Source: Isochrysis galbana
Taxonomy: Eukaryota; Haptophyta; Isochrysidales; Isochrysidaceae
Direction: 5' to 3'
DNA length: 64,000 nt
Assembly (NCBI GenBank): GCA_018136815.1
Contig: CM030933.1
Span: 5,286,282-5,350,281 of the forward strand
This document shows, in pieces, positions 41,082 through 51,544 of the stretch. The translations under genes were made by a program, and so were the position numbers. The notes beneath the pieces are model-generated. The model worked only from the letters and a program-made list of their open reading frames with translations. It was not told the DNA's origin and searched no databases. Position 1 is the first letter of the stretch; every line of letters starts with the position of its first letter.

Positions 41082-41858
41082 CTCGGCCCGCTGTCCGGCC
41101 TTCGAAAACAACTTCATATAGCGCCGTAAGATGTCTGTTTCCGAAGGCTTGTGCACTTGTGCACCTTCTTGTTGAAATGAATGCGTACCAGGCGGGCGAG
41201 ATTATGAGCGTACATATTTGGATCTGCCAACTTACCCGCAAGCGAAAATATTTGCTCGACGTTTGCCTCGTGCGGCAAGTGCGACGCACATTGCTTAAAG
41301 ATGAAGAAATGCAGAGGGAATGCAACCCTCATGTCCCAAACAAAGGAGCCAGAATTCGTTCACGATGCCTTGTTCATCTTTGTACCGCTCAACAATGGTC
41401 TGCTTTTGCATGCCCTTCCACTTCCGCATCTCCGTGAGCACCGGGTCTGTCTCGTGGACATCAAAGGAGGTATCGCCTATCGCGGAGAGGGAGAGGTTGG
41501 GCGAGATGGCCTCGTCGGAATCCGAGTCGTCCATGAGCTTGCGCTTTGAACCAGTAGCCCTGCGAGGAGATGTACGCGTTGGAAGCCTCAATGTTGCGCT
41601 CGTCGCACTTAAGACCTGTAGGGCGGTTCGAAGATACTGGAGGTACAACGTGTTGGCCAAGCGGCACTGCTCCGGCGAGAGCCACTTGTCCATCTTTTTT
41701 TGCTTCGACATGGCGGCGAGCACGAGCCTGGTGTTAGATGGACGCTCGATGAAGAAACGAACATTCAATTCCGCAGCGATCGTGTCACGAGCAATTTGGA
41801 TCATTGGATCAAGCCCAGAGTCCAAGATGCTTTCAGATGTGCGCTCTCGGTCAGCCAA
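41082..41858 (-). pseudogene. hAT transposase C-terminal remnant, host of the 39.2 kb insertion
   Basis: Minus-strand frames give AELNVRFFIERPSNTRLVL, KWLSPEQCRLANTLYLQYL and, after a frameshift near 41310, HLPHEANVEQIFSLAGKLADPN. The last is the hAT dimerisation region. The insertion at TCCAAGTC interrupts the far C-terminus, whose remaining bases lie left of 39227. The catalytic region upstream of 41858 is cut off next to a LINE fragment. Confidence 0.68.
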
Positions 41859-41867
41859 GCTTCCTGT

Positions 41868-42110
41868 GCGTTCCTACGCAAAAACCAGGTAAGCTTTTTC
41901 GCCAATGTACTTGCGAGCAAGACAAGCAAGGCGAAAGCGGAACAACGCAAGAGGCAACGCGAAGCCAGTAACGCCATGGACTACCGAGCCATGATGGGAC
42001 TCGGGGCGGCGGCACCATGCCGCCGCTTCATGGCCGGCGAATGCAAGAATAACCGCCTGAAAGGGCGGCAAATCGTTCAATGCTCATCTAGCCACGACAT
42101 CCGTGGATCC
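41868..42110 (+). pseudogene. LINE ORF1 3' fragment
   Basis: Encodes FLRKNQVSFFANVL, then AEQRKRQREASNAMDYRAMM and LGAAAPCRRFMAGECKNN, closely matching residues of the ORF1 at 63140-63370. Both ends are truncated and it is not a functional gene. Confidence 0.8.
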
Positions 42111-42379
42111 CTGAGGGGTCGGGACGGACACACACCCGAATTCACTCTTACCCCCCTATCTCACGCCCGTGGTCGAAGCAGCGCGCGCGGCCTCCCATCC
42201 CCCGGTCTTCCAGATAAGGAATCGGGGGGAGGGGAAAGGGGGAGTGGTAGGAAAGGGAGGGTAGTTGGGAGTAGCGCCAGCAATCTGCCTCGTGCCGTGC
42301 AAGTAGCAAGTAGCGGCTAGTTTTTTAAGATTTTTTTTCACGTACTCGCTAGTGGCGGCGGGGCGGGGGGGGGGGGGAT

Positions 42380-42562
42380 GAGAAAAAGTGAATCTCAGGT
42401 TCAGGTTGGGGTTGCAGTTTGCATGCACCCTCTATAGCTCTTAGTGACAAACGTTCATATTTTTTAGCTGAGAAAAAGTGAATCTCAGGTTCAGGTTCGG
42501 GTTGCAGTTTGCATGCACCCTCTATAGCTCTTAGTGACAATGACAAACGTTCATATTTTTTT
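42380..42562. repeat. Two-copy tandem repeat, about 90 bp unit
   Basis: GAGAAAAAGTGAATCTCAGG... at 42380-42469 is repeated at 42470-42562 with small changes (a TGACAA duplication and G/C change). Confidence 0.9.
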
Positions 42563-42564
42563 GT

Positions 42565-43170
42565 TATTTGGGTTTGCGTTCTGGGCGTTTGTGCGCTTAA
42601 CGTCCTCTTCAATGGATTAGTAATGGCTCGCGCACTAGCAAAAGCACAACGATGCCTTCTGTTGCTAGCCGCCGCTTTGCGCTCGTCTAGCCGTCGCAAA
42701 CAGCTATGCTACGACTGGCTAGTAGCTATAGCTACAGTACGTGTTGGTGTTGGCCGAGGTTGAAAAAAAAATGGGCCAGCACAAACCATGACATCTGCGA
42801 TAAGCATCGCAACGACACATCACCTCTGCTCCTCAATCCCGCTCCAACGACCTCGAAGACACAACAACTCAAACGCGCAATACAACGCACTCTCTAAGAA
42901 CATGGGCATAAATGCACGCGGGCGCACACCGACGAGAGCGATGCGCCATCACGGCACACACCCGAATGTTGTTACCTCATCATGGTCTTGAGATCCGGTA
43001 GATAGCAAGCAGATATCACCAGCTGCAGCATGCATCGCCACAACGTGCAAGTCGGCAAACTCCACCTATTGGGCATGCTCAGACGGCAAAGCTGACACGC
43101 CCTTATGGTACCAGAACGTTCCCGAAGTGTCGCTCATCGGCATACAAGCTGCCCCTGTGCGCTGCTGCTC
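42565..43170. other. Intergenic, no gene recognised
   Basis: Short frames only; includes the probable 3' flank of MCM7. Confidence 0.5.
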
Positions 43171-43173
43171 ACA

Positions 43174-45494
43174 TCAATCGTCCTCCCTACTGTCGACAAA
43201 ACGAAGCACCTCCCGGTTGTTGACGAGTTGCCAAACGTCGAGTTGCTCGTACTCCTCGAGGCAAGCGTCGAGGTTAGCTTGCGTAAGGCCGCGTGAAAGA
43301 ACCTTGGGTAGAATCTCCGCAATGGAGACCGCCGGAAGCTTCGAGCGGTCGCAATGCTCGCGGATGATACTGTACACCTGCGATATGGCATCACCGCGTG
43401 CCTTCATCTGGTCGCGATCCTCGTCGCCCGTTTGCAAGATGGATGCCTTTGAGATGGACATGAGGCGCCGAGCCTCGACAATGTCGTTTTGGTTTACGTG
43501 GTCGGCGCGCCGAATGCGCGCGAGCGCCTGCGCAAGGCGGAGGATCGCCAGCAGAGTGCGAGCCGAAGTGAAGCCCTGACCATTCTCCTCATTCTCTACA
43601 GCCTCCTTGCGCATCGCCACGTACTCGTCGACCACATACTCGGCAACATCTGGCGGCACTGACGGTTCGATTCTGGTGACGTCTGCGATGTACGCCCGCA
43701 TGAGCTGCGGGCTGATAGCTTCAAATTCGAGCGAAGGGTGTGTCGAGAAGCGATGGACGTAAGTAACGTGCTCGGCGAGGCGTTTGTCATTCTCATGCGA
43801 AGGCGTGTCCAAGATGAGCCACAGCAAGTCAAAACGCGAGAGCAGGGCGGCGGGGAGGTTGATGTTCTCCTCGACGGTCTTATGGCGATTGTAGCGGGAG
43901 TAGGCAGGATTGGCCGCAGCGAGAATAGACGTGCGCGCATTGAGTGTAGTGGTGATGCCAGCCTTGGCAATAGAGACAGTCTGCTGCTCCATCACCTCGT
44001 GGATAGCCGTGCGGTCCCCGTCTTGCATCTTGTCGAACTCATCAATGCAGCAGATGCCCATGTCAGCGAGCACGAGCGCGCCACCCTCGAGCACTAGGTC
44101 ACCGGTCACGCTGTCGCGCACGACGGCGGCAGTCAAACCAACGCCGGACGAGCCCTTGCCCGTCGTGTAAACGGCACGGGGGGCAACGTTTGCTATGTAC
44201 TTAAGCAGCTGCGACTTCGCAACTCCGGGGTCTCCCATCAGGCAGATGTTGATGTCGCCGCGGATGCGCATGCCATCTGACATCTTGCGTGTGGCGCCGC
44301 CAATCATGAGGAGAAGAAGCGCCTTTTTGATGTCCTCGTGGCCAAAAATCTCAGGCGCGATCGACTTGGCCATCCGGTCGTAGATCTCCGGGTCCTCGGC
44401 GAGGTCATCGAGCTGCTCACGCTGCTCAGCCGTAGCTGTGAAGTCGAGACTCGACTTCTTATGCTTCTCGATGGACATGGCCTCCAGGTAGGTGTTGGTG
44501 ATGAGTCCGGCTCGCAGCGCTTGGTAGCCAGTATAAGGAATTGGCAGGAAGACGCCCGAAATAGTGAGGGTGTCGCCGGCTGCGCACTGCCTCGTCAGTT
44601 CACCATACATGTGGACCGTCATGGCGCGGGGCACATGTCCCTGTGGCACCTGCAAGAGGGGCCGCAGTGTGGATGTTGCATGAGTGGGACAGGCATGCCG
44701 CTCAAGGCGAGGACCACGTGTTCGGCGGGTATTTGCACGCAAACCTGGTCAGGCTCCTCCTGGATCTTGACCTCCTGGAACTTCTCAAACTTTGAACCCC
44801 GCGTCTGCAAGTTCAGGCTTCCCCTATTGTCACAGCACCCCCCGACAATGGGGCATTTGAATTGGGGCATGAAGACGGAACCTGTGACCATCTGGTATAC
44901 CTCGCGGCCACCCTGATCGCACGTGTACGTCGCTACGCGCATTAGCGGCTTGACTTCTGTCACGCGCGTCACAATGCCTTTCATCGTCAGTAGCGAGCCG
45001 ATGTACTTGGCCTTCACCTCTCGTAGGGGCACCGCCTTCTCCTTGACACGCGGAAGGATGTACACGCTATAACGGCGCTTGAGCGCTGGAGGAATCTTGT
45101 TATTTGGGTCTGGTGCACCGACATTGCTCTGAGACGCGGCCGCATCGGCCGCATCTACTCGTGCATCCATCAGCACGTCGTACACGTCTGGACTGACATG
45201 GTCATTGGTTCGTGCGGGCATCACACTGTCGATGGCGAGGCCGAGGAGCTCCCTGTAGCGGAGGGTGTTATCCCGTACCTTGTCCGCCATATCATCCCCC
45301 ATGTGCTCCGCCACGTCGTCCAGCTCAATCTCGACTCTCCGCTCCTGGCGGTTCGCCACTCGGGTGAGGATCTGCATATACTTGGGCACCATCTCGCCCA
45401 GATCATCCTCGGCCTGGAAGTCCTGCAGGAAGCGCTCAAACTGAGTGACTGCTTCATCGTACTCAGACTGTCCCGTGGGCGCGGCTGCTGCCAT
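43174..45494 (-). CDS. MCM7: MCM7, subunit of the replicative helicase
   Basis: Subunit of the MCM2-7 hexamer that unwinds DNA at replication forks. Exons 45494-44745 and 44649-43174 (GT-AG intron of 95 bp, phase 0), 741 residues against 719 in human. The N-terminal OB/zinc region is followed by Walker A GDPGVAKSQ (about 389-397), Walker B CIDEFDKM (about 451-458) and the arginine finger SRFDLLW (about 521-527). SARTLLAILRLAQALAR and a winged-helix tail ending VWQLVNNREVLRFV close the protein. The zinc motif reads CDQGG at 192-196 where other MCM7 proteins have CxxC, so one ligand is Gly (codon 44910-44912); Cys214, 220 and 221 remain. E2F-like sites precede the gene. Confidence 0.96.
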
Positions 45495-45495
45495 C

Positions 45496-45620
45496 GCTCG
45501 CTCTCTCCCTCCCGCTCTCTCTCTCTCTCTCCCTCTCTCTCTCTTTCTCCTCTTCTTCTCTCTGTCCGCGCTGCGCTCGCGGCCTGCCTCCTCCCTCTCT
45601 CTCTCTGCGCAGGGAGCGCG
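45496..45620. repeat. CT-rich microsatellite in the MCM7 leader
   Basis: Plus-strand (CT)n, so GA-rich on the MCM7 coding strand. This is the reverse of the pattern at the kinase, thioesterase and HMG-box genes. Confidence 0.75.
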
Positions 45621-45637
45621 GCAGACCTCGACTGAAA

Positions 45638-45648
45638 GCGCGCGAAAA
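45638..45648 (-). promoter_or_regulatory. E2F-like site upstream of MCM7
   Basis: GCGCGCGAAAA, 144 bp from the MCM7 ATG, fits the E2F/DP core (TTTSGCGC or its complement). Confidence 0.55.
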
Positions 45649-45732
45649 GTCTTTGGGAGAGAGGGGGGGGGGGGGCGGGGGCGGGGGAAGGGGGAAGAAG
45701 GGGGAGGGGGGAAACATCCGGGGATAACTCGA

Positions 45733-45740
45733 TTTGGCGC
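45733..45740 (+). promoter_or_regulatory. E2F-like site upstream of MCM7
   Basis: TTTGGCGC, an exact E2F consensus octamer. Confidence 0.55.
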
Positions 45741-45756
45741 CCTCTCGCAAGCCGAG

Positions 45757-45770
45757 TTTTCGCGCGAAAA
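45757..45770. promoter_or_regulatory. Palindromic E2F-like site upstream of MCM7
   Basis: TTTTCGCGCGAAAA, a perfect 14-bp palindrome containing two overlapping E2F half-sites, 263 bp from the start codon. MCM genes are classic E2F targets in plants, algae and animals. Confidence 0.65.
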
Positions 45771-45924
45771 CGTCCTCGCGCTCGCTCGCCTTGCTCACCC
45801 CTCTTGATTTAACCTTAGTACATGCCTAAAACCCCAAAAAGGGGGGGGGGGCTGGCATGCTGGCATTCGGGCCGGGGCGCCCAAACGACAGAATTTTTGT
45901 GCCGGACCATGTGCACATAGAGCT

Positions 45925-46035
45925 AGGGGTAAGCACAAGTATCCGGATATTTGTCTTGGATATTTGGGTGGATTTGCTCCACATAGATCTCTAGTCTCTA
46001 GTCTCTAGACATTTCAGGGATATTTGGATTTGGGC
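45925..46035. repeat. GGATATTTG(GG) motif cluster, probable hAT subterminal DNA
   Basis: TAGGGGTAAGCACAAGTATCC followed by four GGATATTTG repeats. A similar cluster is at 56050-56110. It looks like one end of another hAT family. Confidence 0.5.
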
Positions 46036-46043
46036 TCTTGCTG

Positions 46044-46223
46044 TAGGGCGGTCAAACAGGGGCTTTTTAACTACTAGTAAGGGTTGGGCTGCATTTTTTG
46101 ACCGTGGCGCGAGGCCCAATAAATAACCTTCAGGGGGGGCCACCTGCCGCCACGAAAATCTTAACCAGGAAATGGTGCGATTCTCCCCCCTCCCCCCCTC
46201 CGTCACGCGCGCTCACGCTCTAC
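46044..46223 (+). mobile_element. Terminal fragment of a TAGGGCGGTC inverted-repeat element
   Basis: Starts TAGGGCGGTCAAACAGGGG and parallels 11063-11255 and the left end of 20171. No inverse right end was found nearby. Confidence 0.6.
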
Positions 46224-46304
46224 CCGTAAAGAATTGGCGGTCGCGCCCGCGGCCCGCGGCCCGCGGGGGGATCGGTTCCTTTATATCTAAGCTACATTCG
46301 GCAT

Positions 46305-46988
46305 TTGATTCCCGCCCGATGCAGCGCCGTGTCGGGCTGCCGACAGTCCGACCATCCCCTGACCCTCTGGCATCATGGCCCGCGCAGCCCACCCAGCTCC
46401 TCAAAGCGCGCGCACGCGGCTACCCTGGCTGCCGCAGCCCCCGCCCTGTCCCTGACCATCCCGACCCGCCCCTCGCAGGATTTGCCCTCACTCGAACTCG
46501 GCATCGAGAACCAGGACCAGCTCACCGACGCGGCCGTCCACGCGTGGCTGACGAGCCTCCGCGTTGAGGCTGCCCTCGCGGCCCTCCTCTCTCTGACAGT
46601 GCCGGATTCGGCGCTGATCGATGAGGCAAGACCCGTGGGTGGCCTCAGCAGGACAGGCCACGTCGTAGCTCTCTACGCCGCGGCGAGCAAAAAAGCCCAA
46701 GATCTTGCCAGAGCGCCTCACAGCGCATCTGGCGGGAACCCACCACCCAAAGGAAAAATCGAGAAATCATCTTCTGCCGCTGGGTCTCGCATATCTTGTC
46801 GAACGAATATCGGCATTGGCGCAGAAACCGCGTCCCTCTGTATACAACCCGGTACGTTCATGCCTGTGGCTGCTCTCACCGCTAAGCGCCGTGATGCGAT
46901 CCACAAAGCCCATGCGCGCTGGCTCTGCAAGCGCAAGCCCCAAAGTTGCTCGGAAAGTTGCCGGCAACTCTTGCCAGGCCCTAGTTAG
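46305..46988 (+). CDS. Uncertain open frame within transposon-like DNA
   Basis: 227 codons. The stretch DLPSLELGIENQDQLTDAAVHAWL follows a TCGCAG (possible acceptor, about 46478) and resembles the translation at 20590-20650 inside the 2 kb inverted-repeat element (DSPGLAIDEELEHQDAM). That suggests remains of a gene carried by the TAGGGCGGTC family. The frame ends near GCAACTCTTGCCAGGCCCTA, like the right terminus of the 12.2 kb hAT. No family recognised. Confidence 0.3.
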   Translation: MIPARCSAVSGCRQSDHPLTLWHHGPRSPPSSSKRAHAATLAAAAPALSLTIPTRPSQDLPSLELGIENQDQLTDAAVHAWLTSLRVEAALAALLSLTVPDSALIDEARPVGGLSRTGHVVALYAAASKKAQDLARAPHSASGGNPPPKGKIEKSSSAAGSRISCRTNIGIGAETASLCIQPGTFMPVAALTAKRRDAIHKAHARWLCKRKPQSCSESCRQLLPGPS

Positions 46989-47209
46989 TGACAGGGTAAC
47001 CTAGATCTAGTAGGCGAGTAAGCGAGAGGCCCAGAATCTTAAGATGTTTTTTTAACTAAGGGTAAGGGTTTTATGGTTATAATAGGACAAAATATTATTC
47101 GAAAGCGTCAAAATTTTGATCAAAATTTAGAATTTAGGTGCCCAACCCTCAAATTTTGACAACAAAATTTAGGCCCTTCCAAAACAAAAAACTTACGTCA
47201 AAGCCAACT

Positions 47210-47330
47210 AGACTATCTAGGTATCTAGCGGCCAAAAACCACCATCTAGATGTATCTAGATGGCTATGGAGCACTATCTACTGTATCTAGATGGCTGAAA
47301 ATGACTATCTACTTGCATCTAGATGGTGCA
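47210..47330. repeat. Cluster of CATCTAGATG palindromes
   Basis: Four ATCTAGATG palindromic units plus variants ATCTAC/ATCTAG in about 120 bp. AT-rich DNA with CAAAATTTTGATCAAAATTT precedes it. Probably a transposon subterminal array; function not determinable. Confidence 0.6.
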
Positions 47331-47340
47331 TGGTGCCCGT

Positions 47341-47765
47341 GGGGGGGGGGGTTCCATGGCATTGGACCTACCGGCCTACCCTCGAGCTGACTCCCCCCCC
47401 CCCCATCCCCCCATCCCTAGTCGCAAGGCATATAGAGTGTAGATGGGGGCCTCTAGGCGGCTCCCATGGCTAGCGAGGCGGGCCGGCGAGCGTCGAGCGT
47501 GGGAGAGGCATGGGGGGCAAGGGGCAGGGGCCAGGGGCCAGGGGCGGAGCCCCAGCCTCCACTGCCCCCTGAGCTACCCATGGCCCATGCTCCCATGCTG
47601 GTCCTCTGGGAGTTCCCAAAGGACCTCTGGAGATGCGCCACAGGGAGAGCGCTGGGTGAGAGTGGAGAGAGGGAAAGGGGGGATTTTGCACCCCCCGCGA
47701 TGGAGTGCGGTGAGAAATGGGCCCCGTTTACGTTAGCAAACGGGCGGAGAGGAGCCCCCATGAGC
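47341..47765 (+). mobile_element. Family B retroposon copy, partial
   Basis: Matches the minus-strand reading of 58480-58760: CTCGAGCTGACTCCCCCC, GGGGGATTTTGCACCCCCC, TGGAGTGCGGT and the ACGTTAGCAAACGGG block. The head and tail are not clearly delimited and no target duplication was seen. Confidence 0.65.
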
Positions 47766-47908
47766 CACAGTACAAAACAGCTGTGGTGAAGTGGTGAAGA
47801 AGCACCTGGGTTTCGGTGCTTCGGCCCGGCAGTAAATAGTTTTAAGTTTATTGGATGTTGACCTGGGTCGGTCTCTTCTACCGTGATCCCCCATTTTCCT
47901 CGACGACG

Positions 47909-48814
47909 ATGACGACCCAGCAAGACGATGCCGACGTCGGAGCGCAGCTGCTCCTCTCGTTAGTGCCTGCGGCTGTGTGGCGTGCCGAGCGTGCCTTGCT
48001 CCGTGGCGATACGACAGAGGCGAACCTACGACACCTGCTCGAGTTCCATCAGCACACGGTCGAGCCTCTCTCCTCCATCTTCTCCTACGCTCTGCCGTGT
48101 GAGCGTGCTCTCTCTGCAATTGCACGCCACAGCCCTGCCGGGGTGGTGGAGTTGGGTGCAGGGACTGGGCTCTGGGCTACTCTATTGAGAAAGCGTGGTG
48201 TGACTGTGCACGCGTACGACGCTACTAGTCATGCTTGTGCATTTGGTGAGGTGGAGCTTGGCGGCCCAGATTCTGTGTCACGCCACGAGGGGATGTCCCT
48301 CCTTCTCTGCTGGCCGCCTCTCGAAGACTTCGAGGGTGGAGTCAATCTCATGGCCCTGGAAGCGCTGCGCCGATTGCGTGGGGTTTGCTCTCTCCTTTAC
48401 ATCGGTGAGTGGGACCATGCTTGCGGAGTCTTGTCGAGCCTGTCGGACCGGACCAAGAATGGAGGAATGATCGCAGGGCCCCGCTTCAGGAGGCATGTGG
48501 AACGGGACTGGCGTCTCGTCGAGCGAATCAAAACACCCAGATGGCCTGGGCTAGCGGATCAGCTGTATGTGTTCAAGCAGCAGCGGGCTAGCAAACGTCC
48601 GCCCGAGGGTTCGCTCAAAACCCAAACTCTGCAGAGGCGGCAATCTCCAACCAGCCCAGCCAGAGCTGGAGCTGGCAGGTGCAGAGCGGCCGCCCGTCGG
48701 GAACGGCTTCGACTGCTTCAGCATGTTCATGCTCCATGTCGGCATTGGGCTTGGATGGCAGCGCATGTCTGGCTGGAGGAGATTTGCATGGCCGAGAGAA
48801 CGAGGCCTCATTGA
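47909..48814 (+). CDS. SAM-dependent methyltransferase-like protein
   Basis: 301 residues from the ATG at 47909; an ATG 18 codons earlier is less likely because of its retroposon-derived leader. Motif I VVELGAGTGLWATLL (79-93) and the acidic end of strand 2 in VHAYDA (100-105) define a class I methyltransferase fold. LLLCWPP (131-137) occupies the motif IV position, an arrangement I associate with an uncharacterised protist/fungal family. Residues after about 235 are basic and low complexity. No intron needed. Substrate unknown. Confidence 0.7.
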   Translation: MTTQQDDADVGAQLLLSLVPAAVWRAERALLRGDTTEANLRHLLEFHQHTVEPLSSIFSYALPCERALSAIARHSPAGVVELGAGTGLWATLLRKRGVTVHAYDATSHACAFGEVELGGPDSVSRHEGMSLLLCWPPLEDFEGGVNLMALEALRRLRGVCSLLYIGEWDHACGVLSSLSDRTKNGGMIAGPRFRRHVERDWRLVERIKTPRWPGLADQLYVFKQQRASKRPPEGSLKTQTLQRRQSPTSPARAGAGRCRAAARRERLRLLQHVHAPCRHWAWMAAHVWLEEICMAERTRPH

Positions 48815-48859
48815 TGAGTGGCGTACATGTCCCGCGTCCGGCGCAATTCGTTAGCGCTA

Positions 48860-49500
48860 GCGGTATGCGGGAATCCGTGCAATAGGAATAGGATAAGGAA
48901 GTAGGCCTGTAGGTGTAAGTATTAGGACATCCCGTCTCGATGCATTCTTTGCGTGTACTGCTGTATACGTCGAACATGTTGTCGCACATGAGAGACTGCT
49001 TTGCGCACGTCGCCTTACAAACGCTCCGGCTTGCGCAAGCGCCAATGGACAATGGATAGTCGATCGCCATCAATGGGGCTGTAGAGGAATGAGGCTGTTC
49101 TTTCCACTCCGTCTGTGCTTTGTTGTGTCTTCTATGTGTTGTATGTTGTGTGCGCACGTCGTGCGTTTCGCGTTTCGGAGCGCGGCGCAACTCCCGCGTG
49201 CGCGGTTTTCGCGGGTGGTTTTTATTTTTGGGTGACTACTACTACTACCCATGTTGGGGGGCAATGGAGGGTGCACATGCATTGCTCTAGCCTATGCAGC
49301 TTGCATTTGCACTTCCATGGTGTGAGAGGCTAGTTTCAAAAATCCGATTTTGTCAAGAAAAAAAATTCAAAAATCCGCGCGCGCGACCCTGCCGATTTTG
49401 TCAAGAAGAAAAGGCTCCGATTTGTGTGTGTGTGTGTGTGTTGCGTGTTGGGAGGGCGTTTGCCTTCATTTGGTACCCCTCGTTTCCAAATACGCGATGC
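48860..49500. other. Intergenic, no gene recognised
   Basis: Short frames only; a (GT)n run at 49423-49442 and two AAAAATCCG(A/C) repeats near 49338 and 49367. Confidence 0.5.
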
Positions 49501-49509
49501 GCCGGCCCA

Positions 49510-50002
49510 AGTTGTTCTGTCATATATGATATCATATATCATATCTCAGTATTAGTTGCTCTAGACCTGATACTGAGTGTCATATGACAAGACTAGAGGC
49601 TACAATTCAACTAGTTTTACTCGTACAAGTACAAGTTCGGGCGCGGGAAATACCGGCGCTCCCAGCTCCGAGCCCCCCCCCCCCCTCCAATGGCCGCCAA
49701 CCTGATGTGCAGCAACGATGGCGGCGGCGACGACGGCGATGACGAGTATCGCACACCGCCGTGAAGTGGGGGCGGCGCCATGTGGAGACGCTCCAGGAGT
49801 GCCGCTGTGGGAGCTTGAAATGGTTAGTCATCGAGCAGCAGCATGCAGCATCCGATTCTAAGTACTGAGTAAGAAGATTTTTATCATAATGGCGGGTTTA
49901 TAAGTGTAGATGTTTGGAGCAAGTATCATATGATATCAGATGTATGACATCATACTCAGTTCCATGGCAAGTGTCATATGACGGTATGACGGAACAACTT
50001 GG
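49510..50002. mobile_element. MITE with inverted ends
   Basis: About 0.5 kb. The left end CCCAAGTTGTTCTGTCATA has an inverted partner TATGACGGAACAACTTGGG on the right, with CGCCGG directly outside both ends. Inside each end are further palindromic TATGATATCATAT and ATACTCAGT/ACTGAGTAT pairs. No coding capacity. Confidence 0.75.
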
Positions 50003-50401
50003 GCGCCGGCACAAAAAAAAATCTTCTAGTATTTGAGCAAAGGCACCCACCTCACAGTGCACAGTGCTCAACCATGTCTATAAATGGAATGGCGGCTGAT
50101 GATGTAGTACTCAAGCGATTGCAATGGATCATAAGAAAGATGGACGAGAACTTAAAAAATTCATCACACCTCTCTTTCCGCCATATGCCAATTCTAAATC
50201 TGCCATGCAGGTTATGGCGGAAGCATTGGACAGCATCAGTCCGCCGCCGCCGGGTGGGGTCAACCCGTCCAACCCAAAGTTTTCGACGTACACTGTCGAA
50301 TGTCAGTTCTTATTCAGTTTATTAGATTTCAAGCACAATACGGACATTAAAGACAACTTACACAGAATTTGCGAGATTGATAAATCATTCACACTGGTTT
50401 A

Positions 50402-51544
50402 AATTTTTAAATTTTTAACAAATTTTTATGGGTCGCGGCGCGGCAAAGGAACGGGACTAGCGCGCACACAAGACAGGACTCCCTGCCGCGGCGAGCGCAA
50501 GCACCCTTCCCCCTTATGCCACCCAGCTCTTCACTAGCTTACTACCTGCGCTAGCCGGAGCACCCCTCCCTCCACACTCAAGCAGCCCCCCACGCCAGGA
50601 TCCTGTTTTGGTCTCGCAGGCAAGGGGGCCTAATGGGAGGGTGAGGAGCAACTCCTCAAAGAGGAGCTTTGGGGAAGGAGATGTTTGAGTGGTGGCGCTA
50701 TACCCTTGCGCTAGGCATGGGCAGCGACGCCGCCTCAAAACATGTCCTCCCTCTGGTCTTGAGTCGAAATTTTTGGTGTTTGAATCCGAGGGCGAGGGGG
50801 TTTGTGCTTCTTGGGTTGGTTGTAGTGGGATGAGGGAGTGGGAGATGGAGTGAAGTGTTGAAAGAGGGCCCAAGGCAGGGCACTGAGTTGTAGGTACTTG
50901 TGGCCCACAAGCGTGGGGTGAAAACGAAAAGTGTATCAACATGTGTCTTGAATTGAAATTTTTGGTGCTTTGAACAGAGGGCGGGGGGGTTCGTGCCGTT
51001 TGGGTTGGTTGTGGTGTGAAGGGGGAGTGGGAGAGGGAGTCTTGTGTTGAGAGAGGGCCCAAGGCAGGGCACTGAGTGATTGGTACTAGTGGCCCACAAG
51101 AGTGGGATGAAGACGAGAATTGTGTCAACAAGTTGGAAAACAGAGGCATGGGGTGCTCTCCGTATGGGGTTGATGGTTGTGAAGTGCCCTCCCATGTTGG
51201 GTGCACTGATGGTAGAGGTTTCCACCATGGGGAGGGCAGCTGAGCTGCCCTCCCACATGAGGTGCTCTTGGGGTGGGAGGGTTTCCCACTGTTGGAGGGG
51301 GTCTCCAAGACCCCCTGCATGATGCGCAGAGCCCTGGTGGCAACCTGTTCGGTGCCAGTGCTCGCCACCCCACGCGCTTGCGCGGGTGTGGTTTGGATGG
51401 GTTGGATGGGCTCTGAGAGGGCTTTCTGACGAGCCGCCTCGGGCGGCGTGGGGCGTCCCAGGTGGGGCGCGGTGGCGAGGATCGCCTGGGGCTCGGGAGC
51501 GGTCGCGGCACGCTCCATAGTTCAAACTATAACAATAGTTTTTG
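50402..51544 (-). mobile_element. LINE-related retroposon with target duplication
   Basis: 1143 bp flanked by perfect 17-bp duplications TCATTCACACTGGTTTA (50385-50401 and 51545-51561). On the minus strand it starts CAAAAACTATTGTTATAG, has an ATG (51518) and ends with ATAAAAATTTGTTAAAAATTT. The 5' segment shares TGCACTGATGGTAGAGG-type sequence with LINE copies at 34 and 62 kb. A 334-codon frame (51518-50514) is Pro/Ser/Thr/His-rich; no reverse transcriptase or endonuclease is present. It appears to be a non-autonomous derivative of the LINE 5' region. Confidence 0.82.
50757..51132. repeat. Two-copy tandem repeat of about 188 bp inside the retroposon
   Basis: 50757-50942 and 50943-51132 both start GTCTTGA(G/A)T(C/T)GAAATTTTTGGTG and share GAGGGCCCAAGGCAGGGCAC, diverged by perhaps 15 percent. 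Confidence 0.8.

Noticed and set aside
47210..47330. CRISPR-like array
   Set aside because: Repeat units are short palindromes without uniform spacers, and the genome is eukaryotic.
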